A stretch of DNA of 64,000 nucleotides from positions 682,001 through 746,000 of the forward strand of contig VWZS01000850.1 in NCBI GenBank assembly GCA_013397075.1. Reading direction: 5' to 3'. This document shows positions 22,441 through 34,868 of the stretch, in pieces (positions within the stretch are counted from its first letter, which is position 1; every line of letters starts with the position of its first letter). The translations under genes and the position numbers were made by a program. The notes under the pieces are model-generated. The model had not been told where the DNA came from. It saw only the letters and a list, made by a program, of their open reading frames with translations, and made no database searches. The DNA comes from Rhabdornis inornatus. Taxonomy: Eukaryota > Chordata > Aves > Passeriformes > Rhabdornithidae.

Positions 22441-22689
22441 ATACAAATATTTCCATACATGTTTTACTTCCCACACAGCGTGGAGTCACATTGACACGAA
22501 GGGAGCAGCCCTCGTATGCAAAGGTAAGCGCTTTCAGGGCTGCACACATTTGACCAGCTTGAACTGTGGCTAGGAAAAAAACATCACAGTTTAAAGAAGC
22601 TGCCAGCTCACGATGCAGCCTCCAAAAGTAATTTAACCCAACCTGCCAGTGACAACATAAGCATAGGTAAATTTATTGTGCCTTGAGGT
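22441..22689. other. Unique sequence containing a possible microexon
   Basis: This short stretch lies between two CR1 pieces. It contains the splice-bounded 45-base segment at 22,479-22,523 (separate entry). Otherwise nothing is recognised. Confidence 0.5.
22479..22523 (+). other. Candidate 45-nt microexon (unproven)
   Basis: A pyrimidine-rich acceptor (GTTTTACTTCCCACACAG) precedes a 45-base segment followed directly by a near-consensus donor (AAG|GTAAGC). The length is a multiple of three. It has three CpG dinucleotides in 45 bases within a CpG-poor region. One frame reads RGVTLTRREQPSYAK without a stop; a second frame is also open. I do not recognise the peptide. Pseudo-exons with good splice sites are common in vertebrate introns, so this is only a candidate. 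Confidence 0.25.
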
Positions 22690-22995
22690 CTACAGTGCAC
22701 AGCATGTTTGGACTATTTGAAGAAAGACCCAGACTGCTCACAGTGCTACATGATAGAAGGACAAGAGGCCACACATATAAATTAAAATAAGAGAAGTGCA
22801 GACTGGATAGAGGGAGAAACTCTCTCCCCTGAGGCTGGAGGACAGAAATTCAGACTATCCAGGGAGTCTGTGCAGCTCCAGTCTGGGGGGTACCAGCCCC
22901 TGGGGGGCACAGCCCTGAGCAGCCCTACCTGACCTTGGTGCTGAGCATATCTGACCTCCTGAGCTCCTTTCCAGCTTGAGCTCTCCTGTGACCCT
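22690..22995 (+). mobile_element. CR1 LINE 3' end (second subfamily)
   Basis: Blocks GAAGAAAGACCCAGACTGCT, CACAGTGCTACATGATAGAA, GGACAAGAGGCC, TAAGAGAAGTGCAGACTGGA, CCTGAGCAGCCCTACCTGAC and TGACCTCCTGAGCTCCTTTC match, in order, a CR1 subfamily whose 3' part differs from the copy at 3.4 kb. The usual ATTCTATGA-type tail is replaced by a worn GCTCTCCTGTGA. Plus-strand insertion, 5' truncated, non-coding. Confidence 0.82.
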
Positions 22996-24717
22996 TGGCT
23001 GCTAAATGCACACTAGTAGAGGTTGTGGTTAATATGAAATTTTCTTTTGGAGGTAAAGCTAAATATCAGGGTGGGTTTTTGTTTTTTTTTTTTCTTTTTA
23101 ATATTGAAACAAGTGATTATCAACCTCTTTCCAAATGTTCTGGAATAAAGAGATCACCAGCTTATACTTGATTTAGGCTCATGAAGACTGAAGCAGAGAG
23201 CATAGCTTGAGAATAACACTATTAAACGTAAGTAAATTAACTTCTTTTTAAAAATTGCTCTGTATCTGGCCCATTTTGATCCCAGTTGGACAAAGAAGTT
23301 TGTTCCTCTTGGTACCTGTCTGCATAGACATACCCTGTATTAGCTTAATATTTGAAAAAAAGTAATTTCAAATTAAACCTTAGAATCTTATGGGAGTTCT
23401 TTAATTTTCCTTTCTCAAAAGTGGTCAAACTGGATAAAAATATTTACTGGACTTCAAAGTGATATGTGTTCACTGAAAGGAAAGACAGATATTTTTCTCC
23501 CAAATTTAAAAGCATATTTCTCTGTTGCTAGTGAGACATTATTGTGACCAGAGAAGGGTGTACATGTACACAGATCACATAACAAAATTTACTTTTCATC
23601 CCAAATAGCCTGGAAACGAACATCAGATGGAAAATGCAGAGACAGAAAGGCAATCTCTTTGTACAGTGCCTCATTTAGCTGCACCTCAGCCTACTTGGGA
23701 CAATCTAACCTACTTTACATTTATTAGGAAAGTCTGAATAATTACCTGCACTAGATACAGCTTTCCTCAGTGCAGACCTTTGTATCTTTTAGAAATTCAT
23801 AGCTTGACTTCAATTATTTCTGCCCCTGGACTCCTCACCCAAGCACCCCTGGTTTTGAGGATCGAGGAGAGATTGGAAATGCAGACATCTTCCATAACCA
23901 GGCAAGGGTGTTCAAACACAAATCTCTGGGAAGAGCGCTTCACAGTCCTCAGTGAAGGTACCTCAATAGCAGTGAAGATATTACTGAGGTATAAAAGTAT
24001 TGCTGAACTGTGGGCAAAAGCTGTCAGAGGCAGTGTCTGCCTTGTCAGTGGTTGGTCAGCCCAACAGTTTGGGTCCATTCTTGGGAAAGGAATGAATATT
24101 GGGAACACTTTGACCTTGCTTCCTTAGGTGGTGAAAGATGGTCATAAACAGAGAGAGAAAAGGAGGCTCGTGTGGGACCAGCACAACATTTCATTACTGT
24201 GAGGCTTTGTAGTCTCATGGGAAAGGCTTTGAGGCTTTCTTCAATAAACTTTTCCTGTGAGTCTGCAGCAGGTGTCTCGGGAGAAGTTCCCTTTACCCAG
24301 CATTGACATGTCAGCCAGAAAGCCACCAAGCAAAGGTGGACTGAGCAAGATCTCCCATCCCATCCCATCCCATCCCATCCCACTGGACATGGATCTGAGC
24401 CCCCTTCTCACCAACACTTCATCACAGGCTGTGATGGAAATGAGGGGGAAGAGGAGAGGGGACAGCAGGCACATGTGGGATGAGCCCACCACTCAGCCCA
24501 GAAACTTGGGGAACAAATTAAAAGACTTCAGTGGAGGTAGTGGTGGTGTGGGTATTTTATTTGCTAGCAATGTAAATCCTTGCTCTGCTTTTCCAGCTTG
24601 ATGCCATGCTCATTTCCACCTCCAGGTTCTGTAGGACATTTTAACATGCCAATTCAAAGCTTGCAAATATGGAAGCACTTACTTGCAAATGTGGATGCAC
24701 AGACAGGTGCCCAATTT
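22996..24717. other. Unique non-coding sequence
   Basis: Contains a T-rich tract (about 23,078-23,100) and the TCCCA array at 24,353-24,382. Frames open on both strands at 23.78-24.13 kb (115 codons plus, 103 codons minus) are mutual shadows without recognisable domains. No gene call is supported. Confidence 0.5.
24353..24382. repeat. TCCCA pentanucleotide microsatellite, 6 units
   Basis: Six perfect tandem TCCCA units, 30 bp. Peptides read through it (repeating GMGWD or HPIPS) are artefacts of the repeat. Confidence 0.95.
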
Positions 24718-24890
24718 TCATAGAAATATAGAACTGTTTGGGTTGGAAGTGACATCTGTTTCCAAACGCCTTGCCAGGGACAGGGGTACCTTCCATTTGA
24801 CTAGGTTGCTCAAAGCCCCGTCCAGTCTGGCCTTGAAACACTTCCAGGGATGGGTATCCGCAACTTTTTCCCAGATTCCTCTGGAAAGCA
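24718..24890 (-). mobile_element. CR1 LINE 3' end
   Basis: On the plus strand: ATAGAACTGTTTGGGTTGGA, CCAGGGACAGGGGTACCTTC, AGGTTGCTCAAAGCCCCGTC, GGCCTTGAAACACTTCCAGG, GATGGGTATCCGCAACTTTT. This is the reverse complement of the CR1 3' end seen at 3.4 kb (same subfamily type), 5' truncated after about 170 bp. Non-coding. Confidence 0.9.
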
Positions 24891-27800
24891 TACTGATCTT
24901 AAGAAGTTCATTATTGTTAAGTGAAATATTTAAAATTTTAAACCTGGGTTTTTTCTTTCTTTGTTTCTTTTTTTTTCTTTCTTTTTTTTTTTTTATGGCA
25001 GGAGGAATACAGCTGTAGAAATAATACAGCTATAGAAATAATAAAATCTATCCATGTCCTGAATACCCCCAAAAATATTTGTTGTGGTATGTACAACCAA
25101 AGTTTACTGATGAGATTTTAATTCAGATCATAGTCTAGGAAGCAGTCTAGCCCCATAGTTTTTTCTTATGCATAAACCTAAAAAATCTGGTTTCTATTGT
25201 ATGCCAAAATGTAGCAGTTCATTTTCAATTTGGCTATATCTTCTCATCTGCAGAAATATTACATTTTAAATTGTGTAAAGTAGATAAATACAAGTCTTTT
25301 GGTTCACAAAAAACAAGCCTTAAGAAATATTATTGCAGATTCTAATTGCAAAAGGAATAATGATTGTGCATTTGAATAGATAAAAAAACCCAACGGTTGT
25401 CCAGCATATTTTTGGGTCATTACTAAACTTTTAAAGAAATTTTGCTTTTGAAGTTGGTTGTTCGAGAAAGTTGTCAAGAAAACAGATCTTATGCTGGAGC
25501 AACAATAAATATAAGTAAAGTAAATTTTGAATTTGCTTTGTGAACTTTAAACCAGAAAAGTAGTTACATGTAACTACTCAGAGAAAGAAAGCATATAATC
25601 TGGTAATTTTAACTTTCAACCTCAATTAAGGTAAAATAGGATGACAAAATCATGCTTTGGAATGAGGAATATATTATGTAAAATAAGAATGTCTTCACCA
25701 TCATCTGATTATGAATAGAAAAAAAGCAGGTCTATCAGATGACAAGTCCAAGGAAATCCAAACTGCTTGGAAATGAAGCTTGTGTGAAGAAGAAAGAATT
25801 TGGCCATTTCTCTGTGTGCACAACTGATGTTCCCGTCTAATCAGTCTGGAATACATTTAGTTGGGTGTGCATGTGCATCTCTGCAGTGTGCACATAATGA
25901 ATGCAATGCCTCCCATATCACCTGCAGTGCAGGAGTTTGCACAGTGTGCATGCCACATGTGGCTGCAGTTCCATCTGAAATTCTCACCTCTGGGAACTCC
26001 AAGAACAGAAAGGAAGAAAGCTTTTACACTGGCGTTTTTCTGTAGTGAGAACATACAAGCAAGGTATTATTTCTTTCTTTAGGGACTGCATTTTGTAGTT
26101 AGCACTTCAGTGAAACTTTCTCTCATAACCTGTTGAGGCTCACCAAACCATGGTTTTTTTTGCAGGTGGACTCACATCAGTCCTTTAGGATTTCATTCTG
26201 TGTATCTGAACCAAGTAAGACTGTTACATTAAACTGTTGAGTTATAGAAATCTGCATATCTGTCATCAGTTAATTTTTGCATCGTTTATTCTCCTAATGA
26301 GCATGAGACATGCTGAAGCTGCTTTTCAGTTATTGTTTAGTTTAGCTTGTGCTTCACACAACTGGGAGCACTGTAGCTACTTTTTCTAGTTAAATGTTAA
26401 TACAGAACAATCAAACATACTTTGCTATAGAGAAACAAATGATTTCCATATGCATACAAAATCCCTAAACAAATCCATCAAATATGTTGTCTCAACTATT
26501 TCTCTTCCAGCACTAAGAGAATACTGGCACACGGTTAGTATACAGCATCTGGTTAGCTGAGAATACATCAATATCTCTGAAGTTTTAAAACTTTTTATTT
26601 GAAAAGCAAGTCTTTCCCACAAAGTATGAAACCGTCCATCTACAGCTTTTGACTGTGATACTGATTCCCCAGAATTTTAGTATGCCTGACAGGCATTGCA
26701 GGTAGGTTTACATGGTAACTAAGATGTTCTTTCAGAACTAGAAAAAACAGATATTTTTGTAATTTGTTCTTTGGAAATTATAAGTGCCATATTAAATATT
26801 TGTATTTCATGTCATATATGTATAGTTTATATTCATGGGGCTAGAGAAAATGGCATGTTCTTTGCTAAATAAACTATTTTTTATAATTTTTAAGTGTTCC
26901 CATTCTAGCTCTCAATAGGAGCTCTTGGCATTGCTGAAGCCAATAGTGAAATTCCCATAAGCTTCAGCAGCAGTTGGCCTCTATTTCACCATAGGAATTT
27001 AAGACTGGATTCCAAATGGGATCTAGCTCTGTGTCCAAAATTCAGATCCTCAAAACCTCTGTTCAGATGCCACTCCAGGCACCTCTATTTCTATTGTAAC
27101 ACCCCTCCATCTGTCTGTAAAAGTCTCCAGCTGTTACCTTTGCCTGGAGTTCACTACACCATTTGGTGACTGTTTTAGACCTGCTCCCCAGAAAGAATCC
27201 CACATAAGAGTTCTCCAAACTCTTTTACCCATGCTGCTGAGCCTAGTAGCCACTTCAAGGAAGGAAGACCTGAACTTTGATAGACTGGGTTGTGGATGTG
27301 AGGGTAAAGGTCCTTTCCTCATCTGCTGCTCCACTTCCCTTTGCTGCTATTTCTCTCACTTTCTAGATATGTTGTAGGTCTAGCTTAGGGCCATCTGATC
27401 ATGACTTTGTGAGGTCTGACTGATGAGAGGACAGAGAAACAGAGGAAGAGCACATGGAAACATGGTGTTGGAAGGACACCTGGCTTCTGGTTACTCCCTT
27501 TGCTCTGCTGCTTGTGTTTTATTCAGGGTGGTTTAACCTAAGACTATGCACACTGTCCTTGGAGCAGAGACAGAAATATTTTCCTGAGTCTCTGATGAGT
27601 GCTTGCTAGACTCCAGAATTGCACTAACAGCAGCTCTATCTCTCTTGCCAAATTTTTATTTAATTATTCCCTGTAAAGTGAAACAGCTTCCTGTCTCTGA
27701 GTACCCAGAAGCTTGGCAGTTAATAGTTCAGGCATTTTTGCAGATGTAGTGGGAGTTCAAAGCACCTAATGGATGGAAGAGGAATGAACTTTTGGCTCCC

Positions 27801-30800
27801 AGCCTAAGTGTACCTGTGGTGCCCCTGGGAGAACGTGGCTTTCGCAGTGCTCAGGGTGCCTGGATCTCCCCCTTGCCCGTCAGCAGTGCTGCACCGATGC
27901 AGGGCCCGAGGGGCTTCTCCCCATCACCCCAGCCCCCTGTCCTGCGTGGGGCACCACCTGAGGAATGGCAGCTGTGTAGTGAACTAACAGTGGGAAATTA
28001 TGGAGGGAACATGTTTGTGGAGAAACAGCACTGTGTGCTAGGAGGTGTGGGGGGAAATCCTGCAGGAAGAGATGGTTGGTGTGCAAGGTAATGCTTACCA
28101 GACTGTTAATTCTTTTTATTTCTGACCTTGTTGAGATCCCAAGGCACCCAAAAGACAAAGTTTGGAAACTGTGCAGTAAGCTGGTACCTTTAAAGAGCAA
28201 GCAAACAATGAACCCAAGGTCTAATTACACCAGGAATTTTCCAGACTTTTCAGCTGTTATGTAAAACATTTTGCCCCTCTAATAATTATTACAAACTTCT
28301 TAACTAGACTGATTTTCCCAGGAACAATAAAGTTTAGTCTAAATTTATATGTTATTCAAAGGAAAGCAGCTAAGGGCCTTGCTGTTCAAAGGGAAATTTG
28401 TAGTGCTGTTTAATACGAAGCTAAAATTAAAAAGAAAGAAAAGAAGTCTGTGTTTTACATTAAACCAAACCTTTTTGATAAGAATGCTGGCCTGGAGCAA
28501 TTTAAGCCATGAAAAATGAACTCCCTGAGCACTCCTGTCAGAGTCTAGTGATGGAAGGATCCCTGTAAATTCTTAATCTGCCTTTCTTCGTAGCAGGACA
28601 ATATAGTTCTATAGAAAGGAAGGTCAAGGAACTGAACCCCCACAGTAGGTATCCAAAAAAGCAATCAAGCTAAACTAGCAGGGAGTGGATTCCAGCTGAA
28701 CTCTGTAGTGCAGAGCTTTTCTCTTCCACCACAGGTACCTTATAGAAGGGAAGATTCCTGGGACTAGTGGTTTAATTTCTCTGGCTACCATGCTAATCAC
28801 ATACGTCCCATAATTACTGTCTTTCTTTCTTTTCCCCAGACTGTCATTCTTCTGTCTCTCAGCTCCATCCAACAGGCAGACAATGTGGACACAAAGGCTG
28901 TGCAAGCTGGCGAGGCACCTGATGGAACTCCGAAGCTCCGTGACACACTACCCTGTGCCCCACTCTTTCAAATATTTAATTTGCATTCTTTCCCAGCAAT
29001 AGCCAAATGCTCAGGGGCTGCTTTCCATTTTCACCTCATTAGATTATATGTCTGAACATAAAAATGACTGAGAGCTGTGAACCAAATCAAGCTCCTGCAA
29101 TGTGTGCTGCAAACATGCCAATCATAGTGATGACACAAGGGGAGGATTTGGCAAAAGTCATGCATGGCATTAATGTTAATTCTGTATTTTCAGGTTAGAC
29201 CAATGTCAGCTTTATAGCAAACTCATTATCTTATTTAAGGAACAATGATGGGTTTCCCAGAAGGCAGAAAAAATAATCCTATAGCAGGCTGTGAAGAAAA
29301 GAGGTCTCTGACCAGAGGAAACAACACAGCACCAGTCAAAGGAAATTGTCAAGGGATAGTGGCTTCCTCCATCCCAGTCAAATGCATGAGCTGTCTTCTC
29401 TGGCTACATAAGACAGAGGAAAAGGATACAAATCAGACTAAACCCCAAAAGCTGGAAAAACCTCTCCAGTTTGTTGGATGGATTCAGAGAGTCAGTACTT
29501 CATGGATTCACTTTGCTGGCAGGGTAGGGGACTGCAAGATATTTGTTATGGCCATGAGTGGGAATGCTGTCCTTGCTCTGTGACCATTCCCAGGGAGTTC
29601 ACCTGCCCACCTTCCCAGGGAGTTCACTTTGCACCAGCAGCAAAAGGGCTGAGGGCCCATGGCTGCTTCCATGCAGGTCACAGACTGCAAATAAAGAAAA
29701 CAGGGAAGGCTCTGCATTTGAGAAGAGCCATTCATTCAAGTGTGCAGGTCTTCTGCACTTCTAAGTTTAGAGAAATATGTTTCAGAGATGGCTTTACAGA
29801 GTGGGGTGTCCCCTTGGTGAGCACGCCATTAACTTGAGTTTTAAACTGAAGCAGGAAATTAAGAGACTTTGTTAATAAGTGTGGGATACCTGTACAGTAA
29901 TTCCTTTTGCAATCTACCATGTTTATAAGAACGTAAGACAATTAGGAGGTACACACCATCATGTAATCAGGTTAAAAAATGTTGCAGACAGCTTTCACCT
30001 TTTTTCTTTCTTCATCCTTTCAATTGTAGAATTGGTTTTAATAAAACTTCAATATAAATTATTGTGTTACATAGTATTTCCAGAAGTGCATCTCATATAA
30101 TAAAAGAAAATGAGAAAATAGAAAACAAAACAAAACTGTGATAAGAAGATATACATTGTACTTAGTTTCTCGGGAGAAAGGGGGCAGCCTGAAATGTAAG
30201 AGAAGGAACATGCAAAGGAGAAACCCACCCTGTGCTTAGCCAGCCTTGTGCCCTAGGATTTAATAAGGACTGTAGTTAGAGTGGCAGAAAAGCTTTTCTC
30301 TTCATCTTTGAAAAAATGAGCCTGCAGCCTTCCTGGGAACCCTGATTAGGCAGCTGATTTGAAACTAATCTGCTGTGTGCGTTAACTGTGAAAATATACC
30401 TTCAAGCATTCGGCAGTTTTCTGCCTGGTTTGTTGAAGATGTGGCCCTCAATTTGCACAATTTGGATTGTAATTTTCCTGTAGCTCTAGGATATGTATAT
30501 TTAGGAGTCTGATAAGAAGCAGCTTCTGTACACTGGGGCAGAGAGTTTGTTGCTGTTGGATGTGTGAAAAGATGGGAGGGAGGCAGGGGGGCAGCATGAG
30601 GCGGTGTTGGGAGGAGAAAGCAGCTCCCAATGGTCTTGTGGAGGATAATGGAAACCTTTTGGCCTAGGGGGGCACTTTATTTAGGAGCTTGAGCATGGTT
30701 TTATGGTCATAGAATCATAGGCAACTGTGACCAATGGGAGTTTTGTATGTCCCACATTTCTGCATCTGGTGCTGCCTCAAACCCATGCCCTCATTCCGAG

Positions 30801-32944
30801 TTCAGTGGAGCTTACCAATGGTGTCTGGACTCCAGGTGTGTGTGTGAGCTCCGAGCCTGGCACACACACAGCTTGACTCCTTCTTTATGGGTGAGCTCAG
30901 CTGAAAGTTGTGATCTGCAAACCTTCCCACTAGTGAACAAGATGTGCTCAGGTCCTCTTTGCTACATTATAGATGACAGCTCCATGCAGGAACACTTGCC
31001 CCTTGGCTCCTTTCAGTGGGAATTGGGACAACATTGAAGTGGTACAAGCTAAGAGCTTGCACAAAGAGAGTGTTGACAGCATAGCTTATAATTATACTTT
31101 TAAATTTTTGCTGCTTTCCTACTTTCATTTCAGAATTTTCCATGGATATTAGTAAAACTCTCCACAGCTTGCAAGATTAAAGAGCTTTCTTTTAAGGAAA
31201 AGAGCTTGATTGCTTGGTGAGATTTCTCCAAACTAAGCTGCATCAGCTCTACTATAAATCTAAATTCTTGCATTTTTCTTTATATTCTTTGGCGAGGACT
31301 CACTCATATTCTTAGATTCTTAAAGCCAGGTGGAGGGAAAGAGCTGAATATGTAAATGGCTCCTTGGCTGAAAATCTAGGCCAGAAATGTCAAAGCATGC
31401 ATTGTCAAAATCCTTTAAACTACAAAATCATAAGTCAGCCACTTGCCTATAACAAAACTATCTTCTAGTATTTTCTTTATCATCAAGCACTATCGTCTTT
31501 TAAGTGACTACTGAGACTGGCCAGCTTTATTAATGACCTCATAGCTGATAAATTTTGCAGCTAAGTGTCTTACTGCCTGTGAGGTAACGCTGGAGAAGCA
31601 GATAAGTGTGTCTGTCTGACTGACTGTAAGAATTGCACTTTTGTGAGCTTCTCTCTTAATTCTTTCCTTTAAGGAACACTACAGCCAGTTCGGTTTTTTT
31701 TTATCTGCACTGTTAACTATAGTTCTCTAGGGCATGTTATAAACAGAATGTATCATATATTTAGTGTTCTGGTTGAACTGTAGATGGGCTCCCTCATAAA
31801 TGTAAGAAGGCACTCAGCAAGTTTTAAACAAGAGGAGGAAATACTGCTGAAAGGAATGAGCAGACTTGCAAACCGTGGCATAAAATTCATCTAAGTAAAC
31901 GCAGTAAAAAAAAAGTACAAAGAGATGGCTAGACGTATGTCAGCAGAGGAAACTGGGGACCTCTGGAAGTGTTTCTGTGAAAACCATCTCCAAAGGAGGT
32001 CTTTCCGAGAAGTAAGATTATGGATGAGGGAGTTGTTGGATTGTGAGCCGAGTTTTTAATTATTCTGAAAGAGAAAATGCAGAGATTTGGGGACAGAGAG
32101 TGTGGGCGATATGTGTCTTCCAGTGATGAAGCCTGCAAAACATATCCAGTACTTCATGTAGGATGCACAGTAACAGAGAGAGGACCAAAGAGCAGCAGGC
32201 TGACTGTCCATTCATACGCTACTTGTTTCTGAGTGCCATCAAAAATTTCACAGGAAAGGTAGATAAAATGCCATAGCAGGCAGTCCAGAATAACTGGTTT
32301 GGAGAGAAAGTCTCTCCCTAATCAATAATGTTTGACCTATGTGCTATATGGTATCTTTTGTTTTGTAAATGTTTTCTATGGAAACTTTTTGCCCATTTTG
32401 AATATTTCATCTGGTTTTGATTCCTAGGAAAACTCTGGACTGAGCTGAAACTTATGGCTGTACTTGCCTTTATTGGTGCTAAATATTTTGCCTGATAATT
32501 TTGTTGGATATCCTTCTTTCTTTTATTTTTTTTTCAAGTGAATGAGTAGTAGGAATATAGTTGGCCACAGCTCTATTAATAAAACCAAATTCAAGTAGAG
32601 AATGTATTTTTGCTGGAATGAAAATTGCTTAATAAAACTGTCAGAGTCACTATAATTTTGTTACAAAAGAAAACTGGAAAAAATGTTCCAGAAACACAAA
32701 AAGTCCCATCTTGCATTTCATTTTGAAATCTTATTTCATTTCAATATTATTTGATTTTATATTATGTTTTTAGAGTCTCAGATTAAATATTCTGATACTC
32801 CTGGATCAAGCTGTATTTTCAGAATGCTCATTTATGAACGACTTGGAAATTTTCAGTTCTTACTGTGATTCAGAACAGCAGCTTTGCCATACAAAACAGG
32901 GCATCCCAAAATGGAGATTTTATCCTCAGCCACAGCTTTGCTAC
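24891..32944. other. Unique non-coding sequence, about 8 kb
   Basis: No gene or clear transposon is seen. Small tandem structures: a T-rich tract at 24,950-24,995; a 17-bp tandem pair (AATACAGCTGTAGAAAT, one mismatch) at 25,006-25,039; and a 16-bp direct repeat TTCCCAGGGAGTTCAC at 29,587-29,602 and 29,612-29,627. TCATAGAATCATAG at about 30,707-30,720 resembles a CR1 terminal tandem, but the following sequence does not match CR1. The block 28,090-28,440 is a conserved-element candidate (see findings). Confidence 0.5.
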
Positions 32945-33535
32945 AAATCATAGAATCACAGAGTGGTTTGAGTTATAGACCATCTCCTTAGAGATCATCC
33001 ACTTCCAAACCCCCTGCCATGGGCAGGGACACCTTCTGCTATACCAGGTTGCTCAAAGCATTATCCAATCTGGCCTTGAAAAATTCCAGGGCCAGGGCAC
33101 CCACAGCCTGTCTGGGCAACATGTTCCTGTGCCTCACCATCCTTAGAAGGGTTTCACCCTAGGAATTTCCTTCTAACATCTAATGTAATATCTTACATAA
33201 ACACAACCTGTTCCAGTTTAAAGCTATTCCCCCTTGTTCTGTCACTCCATGCCTTCATAAAATGTCCCTCTCCAGCTCTCTTGTAGGCCCCCTTCAGGTA
33301 CCGGTAGGGCACAAGGAGGTCAGTCTGAAGCCTTCTCTTCTTCAGGCTGAACAAGTCCAGGTCTCTCAGCCTGTCTTCACAGGAGAAGTGCTCCAGCCCC
33401 CTGATCATATTCATGGCTTTCCTCTGGACCCTCTCCAACACATCAATATCCTTCCTGTGTTGGGATCCCAGAGCTGGATGCAGCACTCCAGGTGTGGTCT
33501 CACCAGAGTGGAGCTACAGGAGCTTTCCTTGTTGC
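32945..33535 (-). mobile_element. CR1 LINE, about 590 bp, ORF2 end plus 3' UTR
   Basis: This is the longest young CR1 piece here. The plus strand starts at the element's 3' tail (ATCATAGAATCACAGAGTGG), then GGTTGCTCAAAGCATTATCC, GCCTTGAAAAATTCCAGG, CCCCCTTGTTCTGTCACTCC, CTCCAGCTCTCTTGTAGGCC, CTGATCATATTCATGGC, CCAGAGCTGGATGCAGCACT and CAGGTGTGGTCTCACCAGAG, the full expected order. It carries the C-terminal part of the reverse-transcriptase ORF (separate entry). Several small indels disrupt the frame, so it is a dead copy. Confidence 0.95.
33193..33486 (-). pseudogene. CR1 ORF2 C-terminal remnant
   Basis: A 97-codon open stretch lies inside the CR1 element. It contains DIDVLERVQRKA, RGLEHFSCEDRLRDL, LFSLKKRRLQTDL and SDRTRGNSFKLEQ, which correspond in order to the conserved region at the C-terminal end of CR1 ORF2, downstream of the reverse-transcriptase core. 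The intact protein has an N-terminal endonuclease and a central reverse transcriptase that act in target-primed reverse transcription; both are absent here. The frame is interrupted after the RGNSFKLEQ segment, so no functional product is expected. The initial Met is incidental. Confidence 0.9.
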
Positions 33536-33586
33536 CTTGATGTCTCTGGCCAGATGACACACTATCAAGGCTCTTGTTTTCCTGAA

Positions 33587-33622
33587 CTGTCTCAGCAGCC
33601 AGATCCCTAGATGCTGAGACAG
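33587..33622. repeat. Perfect 11-bp inverted repeat beside the CR1
   Basis: CTGTCTCAGCA (33,587-33,597) and TGCTGAGACAG (33,612-33,622) are exact reverse complements around a 14-base loop. This lies about 50 bp beyond the recognisable CR1 boundary. Function unknown; it may be accidental. Confidence 0.8.
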
Positions 33623-33699
33623 CTTCTCTGAGTTTCTCCCAGGCTACCTGTCCTTGCCTCCACTTTCTATAATATGTTCCAATTATTGTTTCCTCTCTG

Positions 33700-34330
33700 T
33701 ACTTGCTTTCAGTCTTAATTTTTTCACTGTGTCATTGAAAGAGAATTATCCTATGTGCTTGATAATGATTAACATCCATCTCTGGACTTCCGTTTTCACT
33801 CTATTATTCTGGTTTAAATTGTCCAGAACCAAACAAAGTTATTCCAGTTATTAATAACAAAGTAATTAATGACATATAACATTATTCACATATTCATAAC
33901 TTTGTCATAATTTTATATTATTTTTCTTAAATTTGATTATATAAGAGGATTTGAGCTTATAGACCTTCATTAAATAAGCCGTATCACATGCACACCCGTA
34001 CACACAGCTTTACTGTCCCAGAGAGAAGCTGAGATATTTTTCTTGGATGCTTATTCATGGGCACCTTACTTTTGATATTCTTTGGATGCTACTTGACATT
34101 TATCACCTCTGACTTTTATGTACATCTTGTTGCCAAGGTGGGGAAATTTTGTAAGTGTTACTCCTGGCTATGTATTGTCTTTCTGCTCAAGAGAATGGAG
34201 TGAGTACTTGTGCTGGAGCTCCCACTTAACAGTCATCCATCCTCACAGTATTATGTCAGGGTTTGCATATAGTATTTCTAACTTATTTTTTGACATTTCT
34301 GTCAATGTTCCTTGTTTTTATAATCATGGT
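33700..34330 (-). mobile_element. Possible ancient CR1 remnants
   Basis: Scattered blocks on the plus strand recall old amniote CR1 copies in minus orientation: CATCTCTGGACTTCC near 33,778, then AAATTGTCCAGAACC and GTTATTCCAGTTATT (compare the usual CCAGAACTG...GTATTCCAGATG), and later TTGACATTTATCACC, CATCTTGTTGCC and GAAATTTTGTAAG near 34,095-34,155. Order and spacing fit one decayed element, but identity is low and chance similarity cannot be excluded. Confidence 0.4.
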
Positions 34331-34752
34331 TTACTGAATAGTGCTTACAGAGTGCGTTATGCCTCTTAGGGTACAGAGGATGATGCATCCAAACTCCTCC
34401 CACCTCTGGAAATAGATACTCATTGCACTTTATCTAACCTAGATCTAGACAGCAGAAAAATGAATTGCATAGTACAGCTATGTGCACTTAATGAGGAAGC
34501 TGACAAAATACAGGCCTTGGTTATGAAATGCCTCCTTAAAAAGAAGTTATTTATAGTCCAGCTGAGCGCCTATCTCCATGGCCACCTGTCTCATGTTGAC
34601 ACTACATCCCATCCAGCAGAGGATCTGTCTATTATTCAGCACTGCTTCCAGTATGTGGCTTGAGTGTTTAGGCCTCTTGCTGGCTGCATTTCCCAGAAAG
34701 ACACAGAACTGTCTGCTGGAATTGGTGTCTGAGTTCTTAGTGGGGTATGAGG

Positions 34753-34868
34753 CCCTCTCCCTCTCCTCTCCCTCTCCCTCTCCCTCTCCCTCTCCCTCTC
34801 CCTCTGCTACTGCCCGCCTCCGCCTCCACCCCCTCCCCCGCGGCCGGGCCGGGCCGGGCCGGGCCGGG
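34753..34868. repeat. CCCTCT hexamer array followed by GC-rich GGGCC repeat
   Basis: About nine units of CCCTCT (34,753-34,805, one shorter unit) give way to a CpG-rich stretch TGCCCGCCTCCGCCTCCACC and then GCCGG/GGGCC tandem units (34,842-34,868) that run into the gap. The C strand is pyrimidine-only over the hexamer array. The G strand of the last part could form G-quadruplexes, which would explain why sequencing stopped. Apparent proteins rich in Ser-Pro or Arg-Gly here are repeat artefacts. Confidence 0.92.

Noticed and set aside
24045..24601. Frames with GMGWD or HPIPS repeats
   Set aside because: Translation of the TCCCA microsatellite; both strands open.
26168..26216. 49-nt segment between TTTTTTTTGCAG and GTAAGA as an exon
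   Set aside because: Splice-like edges are present, but the last exon bases are weak, the piece is very short and nothing else supports it; below the level of the three retained candidates.
30707..30735. CR1 tail (TCATAGAATCATAG)
   Set aside because: Only the terminal tandem resembles CR1; the following sequence does not continue the CR1 pattern.
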